A stretch of 64,000 nucleotides of DNA from Anaspis maculata (taxonomy: Eukaryota > Arthropoda > Insecta > Coleoptera > Scraptiidae), in contig OX421963.1 of assembly GCA_949128115.1 (NCBI GenBank), forward strand, positions 40,221,979-40,285,978, given 5' to 3'. Of the stretch, positions 23,566-34,824 are shown in pieces. The translations under genes and the position numbers were made by a program. Numbering within the stretch: the stretch's first letter is position 1; every line of letters begins with the position of its first letter. The notes beneath the pieces were generated by a model, which was not told where the DNA came from, did not search any database, and saw only the letters and a program-made list of their open reading frames with translations.

Positions 23566-26193
23566 CAGGGTGGTCTGACTTTTATGTCATTAAATTTAAG
23601 GATCGACAGTGTAATCTCCCAACCCACCCCTCTTATAAAAATAAACTTTCCACAAAGAAGATGAAGAATCCCCTTTTAAGTTGAAGACTTAGTTTGGCCA
23701 AAGTTCGTGTTTGTCTAGTATTGTTTGTTAGGACTTTCGTTATGTTTCGTAGTTACCCAAAGTAGTACAGGTAAGTGAAGGCTTGGAAATGAAACACAGA
23801 GACTTCAAAATCAACAAAGAACATTTTTATTCCAAAGACAAATATATCGACTCATCTTCAAGAATGCAATAACAAATCAATTACACCACCCTCCCACTAT
23901 TTGAAATGCAGTGTGTAAGCCACTGATGCAGAGAGAACAAGAGAAAGACGAGAGAGAGTATCGCTCTCGCTAGAACAGATCATATTAGTTCCAGTAACCT
24001 AGATTGTTGAGGAACCTGTATAGCGGAAACTAAACGGCAGAACCAAAATGTGAGCATCGCCGATACATCACTTGGCGCGAAGGGAAAGAAGAGGGAGACA
24101 AACGTTTATTAGTAAGTTCTGCGGTGACCTAAATTGACGAGGGATCTAAAGAGGGAATAGCGACGAGTTTGGCTAAGCACAGGTTCTCTTGAACAGGCCC
24201 CTGCTGCCGAAAGAAGAAAAGAGAACAGTGTTGCATATGCGGATGTCTTTTAATGGTACCATAATAAAACATGACAATAAATGATCAAGAATAAACATGA
24301 TAAACATGGTCAATAAAATCATCATCAGTTATTTACTACAATAAATACCTCAACATGGCTCGAGGTAAATCAACAATATCAAAAAACAGGTCTTAACAGT
24401 TGAAGACGTACATTATTTCATAAGATAACAAAGTAAGGAAAGATATCTTCTTTCACAAGATACCCTTCTCTCACAAAACACGACAGCAAGTAAAAATATC
24501 CGTTGTGCCAAATATCTTTATCTCACAGGACTCAGGCATGAATATAGAAGACAGTCGATCAGTGCAATATGTATCATAGTAAACAAAAGTATGAAGAAAT
24601 CATTAAAGCGATTCAACTCGACTGAAAAGAATACCACAACCATGCCCATCAAGTATGACAGCATACCTCGTAGCTCTCAAAACCACGTCACCTGTTCTAC
24701 AGGTCAACGCTTTGTTGTCTCGCCAGACCCTGGCTCTCGGGGTAGTTCGGCCGCAGATCATCTGGAAATCTTGTGGCGACATCGTTCTACTCTTTCGTCT
24801 CTCTCAAGCATCAACAACAGTTACCCAAACACTACGTATATTTCCTTTACTCCCCTGAATGTGATTATCCCGTTAATTGTTACAATTGATAATGTCTAAC
24901 TGACAGGAAACAAAACAACTGAATCACTTATCTTCGAGCGTTCTGAAGGCACGGCAGCTATACTCGGGAAGTCTCCAACATCGGAAGAGACTTGAATCTT
25001 CTCTTTTCTATGATCTGGAGCAGGAAATACCCAGTTTTTCTTGTGTTCTTCTTTCAGACATCTGCCCACTTTTTCTACACCTTTCCACTTTTTTTTACTT
25101 GACGACGGCCTCTCCCTTTTCAGGTGTATTACCAAAGCTCACGATGTTTTACATTAAATTCTTTATAGGCTGAAGAGCCGGTCGATTTCAACAGAGAATG
25201 GAAAATGAAGAGGACTTTCTCCAGAAAACATATTCGAGAAATGTCTAATAACAGAGATACAGCCCTTCAAAGTTGGAAATAAATAATCGTTTTTCCCGCA
25301 TAACTTTTGAACCGTTCAACCGATTTGATTCAAAATAGAACCAAAGGTTTACTGAAATTATCCCCTGTCGAACAATCATAGAATGTTCCATAAAAAAGTT
25401 TCAGGGGCGTGGACGTTAGGGGATGTCTCTACTTTTCTCCCCCTTTTTTTCACCCCCTTAGTTATTTTTGGAAACTTTTCATAATTTTGAAATCTACGTT
25501 CAATTTTGAAGAAAAAATCACTGTTGCAATATTTTGATTAGAGGCTTCGTGTAGGAGATATTTGAGTTTGAAACTTTAAAAAACATCCTGAAATCGCCAC
25601 TTTCCAGAGCCCAAATTGTTTTTCTCCTGAGAATTTCTCGTGTTTTGGAAAAAATGGTGGTTTATCAACTTAGAAATTCTAGAAAACCTATTTCAGCTAA
25701 AAAATCATGAGTTTTTTGGGATTTCAATTTTTAGACCTTTGAAAGTTGTGCTTTTGAGATGTTTTCCAAACCTTCAATCTTAAATATCTCCCAAACAAAG
25801 CCTCGAAACCAAATTTTGCAAGGGTGATTTTTTCTTCAAAATTGAGCGTAGAATCCAAAATTATGAACAGTTTCCAAAAATAACTAGGGAGATGGAAATA
25901 GGGGGAGAATGTAGAAACACTCTCTAATGTCTACGCCCCTGAAACTTTTTCATGGAACATGTCATGATTGTTCGACAGGGGATAACTTCAGTAAACCCTT
26001 GGTTTTATTTTGAATTAAATCGGTTGCACGGTTCAAAAGTTATGCGGAAAAAAACGATTATTTATTTCCAACTTTGAAGGGCTGTATCTCTGTTATTAGG
26101 CATTTCTCAAATATGTTTTCTGAAGAAAGTCCCCTTCATTTTTTATTCTCTATCGATCCTTGAATTCAATGACATAAAAGTTGGACCACCCTG
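23566..26193. mobile_element. Foldback element (TA + CAGGGTGGTC ends) split by an LTR-like insertion
   Basis: Left end TA|CAGGGTGGTCTGACTTTTA and right end reversed CAGGGTGGTCCAACTTTTA. The arms continue at 25191-25660 and about 25690-26160 (AGAGATACAGCCCTTCAAAG, ATAACTTTTGAACCGTTCAA, CCCCTGTCGAACAATCAT, GGGGCGT(G)GACATTAG). The left arm is interrupted at 23609/25191. Without the insert the element is about 1.04 kb, almost all arm. A half copy is at 11875-12329. Confidence 0.82.
23610..25190. mobile_element. LTR-like 1.58-kb insertion (candidate solo LTR), TG...CA with ACAG duplication
   Basis: Defined by comparing the two arms of the host foldback: the right arm is continuous (GGATCGATAGAGAAT in reverse) where the left arm is split. 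The insert starts TGTAATCTCC and ends GATTTCA; ACAG is duplicated at 23606-23609 and 25191-25194. TG...CA ends with a 4-bp duplication are typical of an LTR. TATAAAAATAAA occurs at about 23632. No coding sequence is visible (frames of 102 codons or fewer). It is unrelated to the 0.5-kb solo LTRs elsewhere. It could be a non-LTR insert with chance TG/CA ends. Confidence 0.65.
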
Positions 26194-26514
26194 TATTGGA
26201 ACGACTGGCTGTCTGAAAAAGGTTAACCAGCTGACAACCACAACGACCAGCTTCGGAGGCCGGTCAGTGAAGGTTAACCCAAACGTCAACGAAAATTGGT
26301 CGATCGGCTGGTTAACCGATTTGAATATCGGAACATACCTTGACTGTTCTGAATACAGTTTTTTATGGGCTTTCAAACGGCACATCGCGAGTCAAGCTCC
26401 GTGAGATTTAGCTTCTGTCATTTTTTGATAGTGACATTTCCGTTTGACAGATGATAGTCAAAAACTAATGGGCTCATTCGACGGTCAAACCATGCCCGTA
26501 CCAAATTTCAAGTC

Positions 26515-28850
26515 GATCTACATACATACATAGACTAGGCCCCACCATTAGAAGTTCAAGAAGCATTTCGTATAACATTTTGCTAACCAACGTTTCTTGA
26601 AATCTTGACCGGAAGCTCAGTATTCAAGATGGCGGCTCATTCGACTTCAAAAAGTGAAAATCAATAAAAGTACATCTTTTAGAACGGCAAGAAACCTGAG
26701 GATATGTTTTTGGCACGCTAAATTTAAGAATAACATCGAAAACAGCCCACTCAACCGGAATTGAGTATTTCAATAAGGCGGCCATCATGGCGACGCCAAT
26801 AAAGGATTTATTTATTTTTATTACATTTAGTACTTTTGCAATTTGAAAAAATCTGTATTTTAGGCTTTAGAGACGCTGAATTCGAAAATGCATCGTAACG
26901 AGTTGGAACTGAGATATCCAACCAAGATAGTACCTATAGCTAACAGTGTCATCACCAACTTCTTCGGAGCTCGCATTTCTTGTTGTGAAAAATGCTTGAA
27001 CATAATAATAGTGTGTTTTGACTACGCCTGACTACCGTTCTTATGATCAAGTATGTTTTCAGTTTGCAAGTTAGTAACGAGTGTAGATGTTGTGCACAGC
27101 AATGAACTAACGGTTTTTGCCTGTACCGCTCATCAACCACACTTTAGATGCTGATATTTCACTTATGAGCAACAAGAAGGACAAGTATCTACCTATATCA
27201 GTATCCTTGACCATCACAACAACAGAATCTGATGAACTGTTCACAGCATGGAGGACAACACGAGTATCTGCTTCCTCATGAGTGGCGGCAAGAGAACTTG
27301 CATCTCTTGGTTGATTGGATTGGACTGCAACTTTAACTTTATCCAGGAAGCCTCCAGCATTACGATTTCTGTGTTTCTGAAGTGATTCCGCATGAGCTAT
27401 GAGCTGATAAAGTTCACGAAATCTGCTTTATTCTCGAGAAGAGACATGAAAGACTTGCAGTCATTCGGCAGCGGTACAACAGCATTCTGAATGACTCTCC
27501 GGATTGAAGTCGCTTTGGCAGTTCGTTTCTTTCTCGTGCCAGATTTGACAGACATCTGCCTGTACCTGTCGAAGACCACGTCCACCCTTTTGTAAGGAGC
27601 ACCAACTTCTTTGATGACACTTATGAAAGCAACCGATAAGTCTTTCAATGTCAAGGCGCCTGATGCAGGTTTTCTCATTGCCATAAGGACAGCTTGATCA
27701 TAAATAATAAGATGTGGAGATGATCGCTCAATGTGGATACCACTGGGACAGTCAACATTTGAAATGAGTGAGGGTATAAGTAACGCCTTCTCAGAACTTT
27801 TCAGGACACCAGACATTCCTGCTAATGACACAGGGACGGGGAACTCGAGCTTTAAAATGGGTTTCAGATCTATCTGCCTCCCGGCCTCGTAGACAACGAC
27901 GAGACGGCAAAGAATTTCCCTATCGGCAGTCACAATTTTATGTGGGTCTTTTGTGGATTTGATCTTGTACAGATCCGCGAGAGTCAGAGCATTATTCTTA
28001 GCCAGACTTGCATTAAAGAAGGCTGGAAGTCTACCTGTGCCACCATGTACAAAGTGTTCTTATACGAATTGGCGGGCGTGAGACATGCTCATCTCCTTAG
28101 CACTCAAAAGTGCCTTCTCAATTTCTTCTGCGGCTTGATCCTTTGTAGCGACATTGCACACGCTCTGAGAAGGATTCAGCAAACCAAATGATCTCATCAC
28201 AGCCACCATTGAGTCGTCGTCAACTATATCTCTTCGTCGCCGAGCCGTTCTTCCCTACTTGAAAGTTTCAGAATGCGCCAATACCATGCATACATCTCAA
28301 GTCTTTGGGTTGCTATTTCAGATCTCCAGTAAAAAGGAAGTGCCCACATCTGAAGAGTAACGGCGTCTGAGTGATACCAACAACACCAGCATCCTTGGTT
28401 ATTATTACTACAACCTACTCTTAAGCATGACCAGAGTCAACTTGTCCAAACATAATAACTTTTTTTTACTTCCGAAGAAAGTCGGGAAAAAAACTGACGC
28501 CATGGCGGTTGCCATGTTGAAATACTCACTTTCGGTTGAGCTATGGATTGTTTTCGAAGTTGTTTGTTACATTTGGCATGCCAGAAATGCACAAGCATTT
28601 TCCGCGTTTCTTAAGCTCTCAGTCCATATTTCTCATTTTTGGGACCGGATGAGCCGCCATCTTGAATACGGAGCTTCCGGTCCATATTTCGAGTTGCTAA
28701 CCGCGATTTTCGTATTCCGCAAGGTCAAATTAGTCTTGAAACATTGGTTGGCAAAATGTTATACGAAATGTTTCTTGCATCGTTGAAATACTGAATTCCA
28801 GCGAAATGAGCCTAGTCTAACATACATGTCAACAGAGAGATCATTCTGGA
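26515..28850. mobile_element. Long-inverted-repeat element enclosing nuclease-like gene copy C
   Basis: Arms about 26520-26830 and 28440-28850 are diverged reverse complements: AGACTAGGC, CATTTCGTATAACATTTTGC, ACCGGAAGCTC, TATTCAAGATGGCGGCTCAT, TTGAGTATTTCAA..GGCGGCCATCATGGCG. Further outward matches (26390-26460 and 28910-28985) are shared with 40566-40700. The spacer carries the reverse-strand pseudogene 27085-28222. This is the same architecture as 17404-20439, but the arm sequences are different. Confidence 0.68.
27085..28222 (-). pseudogene. Nuclease-like, Cys-rich TE-type gene (copy C), N-terminal and middle part
   Basis: The - strand reads DDDSMVAVMRSFGLLNPSQS, ...KDQAAEEIEKALLSAKEM, an in-frame TAA (about 28070), EHFVHGGTGRLPAFF, then an intact stretch of 178 codons (27933-27397) with REILCRLVVVYEAGRQIDLK, IYDQAVLMAMRKPA and YKRVDVVFDRYRQMSVKSG, then (next frame, about 27400-27150) LIAHAESLQKHRN, ATHEEADTRVVLHAVN, VVVMVKDTD and WLMSGTGKN. 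The blocks D..FDxY, EEADTR and DTD match copies A and B in order. The FHA/GCD block and Cys-rich tail are missing here. I infer a PIN/FEN-like nuclease fold from acidic residue order only. An in-frame stop and frameshifts show decay. Confidence 0.68.
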
Positions 28851-29283
28851 AATGGTCTTAATCGTCATAGGGGACCTCAAAACGGATATATCCGTCGAAA
28901 AATCAAAAAATTTTTTTAGCGCGTTCACAATACTTCCGCTTCTCGTTGGGTGGTGGGTCAGGGAAGTAAAATTCTTCAGAAGCTATACATAGAAGACAAT
29001 AATCGTTGATGGAAAATTTCTTTGTGACACTTCCGCAATGAGAAAATTTCCACAGGGAGGGAGTTCTGTGGTAAATTATTCAGAGTAAAAGCCTATTCAC
29101 TTTTCCTGTTCCATTGTATTATTAGCGTTGTCATTAATGCCATTATTACAAACAAACCTCGTCATAAAATGCGTCAGGTTGAATTCCAATAATATTTCAA
29201 TGATAAATTTTACAAACTTACGTAGGCATGAATGGAAAGAGATGGAACTTTTAATTTGTTTATCATTGGCATTTGGTAGTGGT

Positions 29284-29457
29284 TTAAAATCGAACATGAC
29301 CGCTGCTATTGCCGGCGCGCAGTGTTGTACCTACTTCAAAAGTTGCCATCGGTACCAATCTCTCGCCGCCTTTCATCGTTTCCACGACCTGCTGAAATGT
29401 TGATGGTTTTAGTTTCTTTTGAATGAACTTCAATAGAGATGGCAAATGATTACTAAG
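29284..29457 (-). other. Short coding-looking segment, unrecognised
   Basis: An open frame of 58 codons (LPSLLKFIQKKLKPSTFQQV, then ETMKGGERLVPMATFEVGTT and HVRF-stop) has protein-like composition. Upstream on the same strand (29500-29610) another open stretch reads SSTVVEKFRSVYTLINTCAR. These could be decayed exons or a TE gene fragment; I recognise no family and no convincing splice pair. Confidence 0.25.
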
Positions 29458-29990
29458 TTAACATCAACATCCCACAATCTATTTCCCTTGCTGCAACTGA
29501 GCAACTGGTACACATTTTAATCTGGCACACGTATTGATGAGCGTGTACACCGACCGAAACTTCTCAACTACTGTACTACTGTGAAAGTGCAATCCGCAAA
29601 GTGGTCAGCGAGCTGCTGCTCCTTTTGACTTTGACTTTGCTGCATCGGCAAACACAAATATCGCTATTTCTCCATACATGGAGTTCGAATTGGCTTTGCG
29701 GAGCTTCTGAGGGGAACTGTAACTTACGTCGTAGCGCTATGACATAGATGCAATGTTTGCACTGAAAGTTTACAATTTAATCTGCGGAGTATAGCAAACA
29801 CAAATAAAGGAACATGAATGCTGAACATCTTGCAGTTTTGATGGGCAATGATTAGTTTGAAACAATGAATGGAGATGGACAATCGGCAAAAGATATACAG
29901 GAGGTTCAAAGGTTATTCAACTGTATATGAGCCCCATATTGATGTGCCTTATCCAAAATAGTACAAAAGAATCAAACAAAATGTTAAAAT

Positions 29991-30178
29991 GGGTGCTTTC
30001 CACCTAGACGGTACAAATACCACCAGACGGCACATGTTCCATAGTGTGGCACAAAATTTTAGGTGATCCAATGAACGGCACAGAACCGAGTAGGAACACG
30101 TAGATGGAAAGCACCGTTTGGCACCCGCACATGCGTAAATGGCAGGTGTACCGAACTTGGGGCTAGGTGGGAAGCACG
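29991..30178. mobile_element. MITE with GGTGCTTTCCACCTAG ends
   Basis: GGGTGCTTTCCACCTAGAC at the left pairs with CTAGGTGGGAAGCAC at the right. The first 10 bp resemble the MITE at 39656-39799. No clear duplication. Confidence 0.55.
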
Positions 30179-30180
30179 CA

Positions 30181-30798
30181 ATGTACCCTGTATAACAAAG
30201 AGTAACGATACAAAATGGAAGTAGTGAAGCATACCTGATGCCAAAAAGACGGCCTTTACATTTTTGAGAAAAAGAACAAGATTCATTGATCTATTTGAAA
30301 GTTATTAGTCCTCAAACTTGACTTTACAAATTTTAGCCAGTCAAATGGGTAAAAGTTGAGAGAAGTAACTGTCGGAGTTTCAGAAATTTTACAGGGATGT
30401 TCGCTAAGGTATACTTATAAACATACTAAAAGTCCCCCGCCTCTACCTATTGTGCTCGAGCCGCCATCTTGGAAAAATAATAATAAACTTGATCGGAGGA
30501 CCATTTTTCCAAGATGGCGGCTCAAGCGCAACTGGTAGAGGCGGGGACTTTTACTATGTTCATAAGTACACCTTAGCGAACATCCCTGTCAAGTTTCTGA
30601 AACTCCGACAGTTACTTCTCTCTACTTTTCCCTATTTGACTGGCTGAAATTTGTAAAGTCAAGTTTGAGGACTAATAACTTTCAAATAAAACAAATAATT
30701 TTGTTCTTTTTTTCAGCAATGTAAAGGCTGTATTTTTGGCACCAGGTATGCTTCACTACTTCCATTTTGTATCGTTACTTTTTGTTATACATGCAGGA
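30181..30798. repeat. 600-bp palindrome with YY1-type motif at its centre
   Basis: Arms of about 300 bp: GTATAACAAAGAGTAACGAT / ATCGTTACTTTTTGTTATAC outermost, CCTCAAACTTGACTTTACAA / TTGTAAAGTCAAGTTTGAGG, GTAACTGTCGGAGTTTCAGA / TCTGAAACTCCGACAGTTAC and, near the centre, GCCGCCATCTTGGAAAAAT / TTTTTCCAAGATGGCGGCT. A half copy occurs at 37316-37480. Confidence 0.88.
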
Positions 30799-30940
30799 TG
30801 GATTTTAACATTTTGATTGATTCTCATCTTGATTGAAAATCACTCGATTGTGAAACCGCTTGCGTTGTTTTGAAGAAAAATGTAAATATTTTCAAAAACT
30901 AGTGGAGTCTTCGTCAAAAATCACACGGATATACCTAATA

Positions 30941-31011
30941 CAGGGTGATGAAAAAGGTCGTTCAGTTTTGTTCTTTACTACTCTCGTGCAGGAGATTGTT
31001 CATTCACCCTG
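30941..31011. mobile_element. Tiny (71-bp) TA + CAGGGTG MITE
   Basis: TA|CAGGGTGATGAA ... GTTCATTCACCCTG|TA. The ends are inverted over about 12 bp and flanked by TA. Confidence 0.6.
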
Positions 31012-31267
31012 TACACCTATATTTACTTGGATCTCATAGTCTGTAGCTAATGTAACTCGTCAGTTTTTAGTTTTTTACATTCCGTTGCGTACTTACAGAA
31101 ATATAGCTTTTTCACTTTCCAAAGTCATTTCATCGATGAATTGACTAAATCTGGGCGCTACCGGATTTTTTCTTGTACTAAGCAATGCTTCTTGGTATTT
31201 TTTTCAACGATTTTTTGCGCCGATTTCAAAATTAAGAAAAGATTCCTTCTCAACCATCTGATGTATA

Positions 31268-31649
31268 CAGGGTGTCGCAAAGAAACTCATTTATGAGATT
31301 CATTTTATGTTGAAATAATCAGTAGCAAAATGCTGTTGCAAAGATTACCTCCAGGCATTGAGTCTCCAGGTGAGTTCGATATCGTGGCAAATCTCTCGCG
31401 GAATGGCACAAGGCAAAGAGAAATTGCCAATTTGGTAAACGTATCACAAAGTGTCATCGGTGGGGCAAAGAAACGACTACAGTGCCTGGCAGTGCCTGAA
31501 TCACACATGGAGAAGGTCGCCCAAGAATAATTTCAGCAATAGAAGATCGTCTTCTTGTTAGGCGAAAAACTATAAAATTGAAAAGTGACATTTTCTACAA
31601 CCTGTAATAAGGTGTCAGAAACAAATTTCTCCGTTCATGCGACACCCTG
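31268..31649 (+). mobile_element. Deletion derivative of a Tc1/mariner-type transposon
   Basis: Ends TA|CAGGGTGTCGCAAAGAAACT and reversed TA|CAGGGTGTCGCATGAACGGA. Inside, the + strand (about 31372-31600) reads EFDIVANLSRNGTRQREIAN, LVNVSQSVIGGAKKRLQ, then in a second frame RPRIISAIEDRLLVRR, the paired HTH and linker (GRPRxT...R.L...R) of Tc1-like transposases. The DDE domain is deleted and frames are shifted. This is the only CAGGGTG-ended element here that retains coding sequence. Confidence 0.82.
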
Positions 31650-31735
31650 TATACTTTTATATAGCATTATATGTAGCCTCCGAGGCAGTGGCGCCGAATA
31701 GACCTTATTTTGTGGCGCTCGCCATACCTCAAAAT

Positions 31736-31850
31736 GAGGGGGGGGGGGGGGTTGAAGGGGAAAAAAAAAAGGGAAAAAGGAGAAGAAAAGAAAAATGGGG
31801 ATGAAGGGAGGAAAAGAAGAGGAAGAGAGATTCACCCAGCAAATCATTGG
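31736..31850. repeat. Poly-purine tract
   Basis: A run of 14 G (about 31739-31752) is followed by GGGGAAAAAAAAAAGGG and AAGGAGAAGAAAAGAAAAA. Simple sequence; the open frames through it are composition artefacts. Confidence 0.8.
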
Positions 31851-32146
31851 ATATTAGGATTATTAGGCACTTTGAATCTAAATGACAGTTATTTACGATG
31901 TTTACCTAGGTATAGGTACCGTATGAGCAAAACGATTTTACTTCAAGTTCAAGAGTGCTGACTAATTTTTTTGCCTTTTTCAATTGTTGGTAGTAGTATA
32001 TCCTGCAATTTACCTCAAAATGACATCTGCATGTTGTTTGGCAATCTCCAATGCTTGTAGTCCAGGACCGACTTGAAATGAGGTAGACATCTTTGATATG
32101 AAGCTGAGTTTTTGCAGAGACATTCGGAAGCATGTTCTTATTCACC

Positions 32147-32970
32147 AAAAAAAAGTCCCCAAGTGTCCCGTTGGCGCTAGCCGAGTTATGGGGTGAAAAC
32201 CGCCCCTAAAAGTGACACGGTGCTGGTTTTTCTCATTTTTCTGCCAAACGGTCACTTGCACGTGAAATAAGTACAGGACTCAAAATATTCCCCACTAAAT
32301 TCTGCATTGAAAAGGTTCTATCAACCACATGTCTAGGTCCCACCCAATTCGCGTAAACAGCGGTTGAAGTGGGGGGTAGTTTCAAGCGTCTCACGAGAAA
32401 TTTATGTAACGCTGTGTTTCAAGGTAGATATCTGATAAATGGCTGATCTGACAAAAAAACCGTTGAGGACGAAATTGCTCATCATCATGTTCTGCACACG
32501 ATGCATGAGTTTTCAATCTCTTTGGAAAAATTTTTTTTGGGTTATATCACGAAAAAGTGCCCTATATGCAATGCAGAAATTTCAAATAAATTGAAATTTC
32601 ACAATCGCTTTTGGTCCTAAAAGGCCGCTCTTTGACACTGGTCATCACTGATATATTCTTAGTCAAATAAAAAAAGTCCCCGCCCGTCCTCTCCACATTA
32701 ACCAAGTTTTGAGGGGGTAAACCACCCTTAAAGTGACTTCCAACTGGTTTTTCTCAATTTTCGGCTAAACGGTTGCTCAAATGCAAAATTGGTAGATCAC
32801 CAAAAATATTCCTGAGTAAATTTTGCATCGAAAAGGTCGAATACACTATTCAGCTAACTTCCACCCAGCTCTTGCAATCACCGTTCGAAGTTCTACAAGT
32901 TCGAAGAGCGCGATTTAGACACCCGCTCCGACGCCGCTTAATAGCGGATATCTCAAAAACGGCTTGTTAT
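32147..32970. repeat. Diverged direct repeat, period about 527 bp
   Basis: AAAAAAAGTCCCC at about 32146 and 32670 starts two units sharing GGTTTTTCTCA(T/A)TTTTC, GCATTGAAAAGGT / GCATCGAAAAGGT, CCACCCA and GATATCT(G/C). No coding recognised. Confidence 0.6.
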
Positions 32971-33127
32971 AGAATAAAAATGGAAGAGGTTTAATTTATG
33001 GGGCAAAATATGTTTCATGAGGTGCGGGTAATGATTTTTAGTTTTACGGATGATATGAATGAGTTTCAGCGGTTCCTAAATCGTCTCCCAAATAATAGTA
33101 CAGGAAAAATAGTAAAAAAATCGGCAA

Positions 33128-34724
33128 AACCTCGGAATAAATATGGACGTCATGAAATTTTAATATTCTGTTCAGAATTGAGTGCTCTACAACATATCCA
33201 AAATCGCCAAAAATCGCACCCGGGGGTTTTGAGTTATTGGAGGGGGGGTAAAAAATTGCAGGTAAAAATGGAGGGGATGGAACCCGTCAATCCATTGGCT
33301 GCGAATACATTATAGTTCGACGTATCATATCACCTTGATACCATTTCGGCACAAAAAGTGTCCATCATTGTTGAAGGGGAGTAGTGGGGGGGCGAAGCTC
33401 TGCTAGGTGGTCCATTTTGTTTTTCTGGCCATGTAGAACCGATCACGACAAGTTTGGTATCTTTTCCGACTAAATTCAATCTCCTGAACTCGTATCCGAT
33501 GTGTAAATTCGAATGAAAACAAGTTTGAACAAGTTAACTTGAGAAAACTTGTTTTTTCTTTGACAATTTTGACGAATTTTTGTTTTACTGTTGGAGGCGT
33601 TCATTTTTAGAAAATTTTCAGGGACCATTGAACTGAAGTGTATTCTCCACAAAAATCATCTACTCGATGTATAATTTTGTTTCTCGAGTTTAAAAAATCG
33701 ATTTGAACTTGAGCCGGAGCGGCGCGTCGTCTACTACTGACCAGAACACTACAGCATGCACCTTTAAATGAAAACACCTCAAACTATTGAAGAACTAAAA
33801 AATTATCCTCGAAAATTGGAGGATTTGTGCAGAACTGAATTCCCTATAACATGAACAAAATCGCCATGAATCGCAATGCAGGATTTTGAGTTATTCGAGG
33901 AGGAGAATAACACTTTGACAGGATTCATACTGTATGAACTGGTACCTCTCCACTCAAATAACTCAAAACCCTGCGGTGCGATTCATGGCGATTTTGATCA
34001 TGTTATAGGAAATTCAATTCTCCACAGATCCTCCAATTTTCAAAGATGAGTTGTTATTTCTTCAATAGTTTGAGGTGTTTTCATTTAAATGTGCATGCTG
34101 TAGTGTTCTGGTCAGTAGTAGACGACGCGCCGCGCCGGCTCAAGTTCAAATCGATTTTTTCAACTCGAGAAACAAAATTATACATCGAGTGGATGATTTT
34201 TGTGGAGAATACACTTCAATTTAATGGTCCCTGAAAATTTTCTAAAAACGAACGCCTCCAACAGTAAAACAAAAATTCGTCAAAATTGTCAAAGAAAAAA
34301 CAAGTTTTCTCAAGTTAACTTGTTCAAACTTGTTTTCATCCGAATTTACACATCGAATATGAGTTCATGAGATTGAATTTAGTCGGAAAAGATACCAAAC
34401 TTGTCGTGATCGGTTCTACGTGGCCAGAAAAACTGAATGGACCACCTAGCAGAGCTTCGCCCCCCCACTACTCCCCTTCAACAATAATGGACACTTTTTG
34501 TGCCAAAATAGTATCAATGGGATATGATACGTCGAACTATAATGTATTCGCATCCAATAGATTGACGGGTTCCATCCCCTCCATTTTTACCTGCAATTTT
34601 TTACCCCCCCTCCAATAACTCAAAACCCCCGGGTGCGATTTTTGGCGATTTTGGATATGTTGTAGAGCACTCAATTCTGAACAAAATATCAAATTTTCAG
34701 GACGTCCATATTTTTTCCGAGGTT
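33128..34724. repeat. 1.6-kb near-perfect palindrome
   Basis: Left arm 33128-33915 and right arm about 33940-34724 match at most positions: ACCTCGGAATAAATATGGAC / GTCCATATTTTTTCCGAGGT outermost, ATCGCACCCGGGGGTTTTGA / TCAAAACCCCCGGGTGCGAT, AACACTACAGCATGCAC / GTGCATGCTGTAGTGTT near the centre. The spacer is only about 25 bp. The high identity implies a recent origin or ongoing arm-to-arm conversion. Open frames are short and mirrored between arms. Related single arm at 21252-21590. Confidence 0.92.
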
Positions 34725-34824
34725 GAAATCTATCTTTCTTGTACTATAAGAAAAATTAAAAATTTCCTGGTTATGTGCCTGTTATACACAGATTTTTTTG
34801 TAATTGTTGTTGAACACACACGAT

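Noticed and set aside
31710..31961. Lys/Glu-rich open frame
   Set aside because: Translation of a poly-purine simple-sequence tract.
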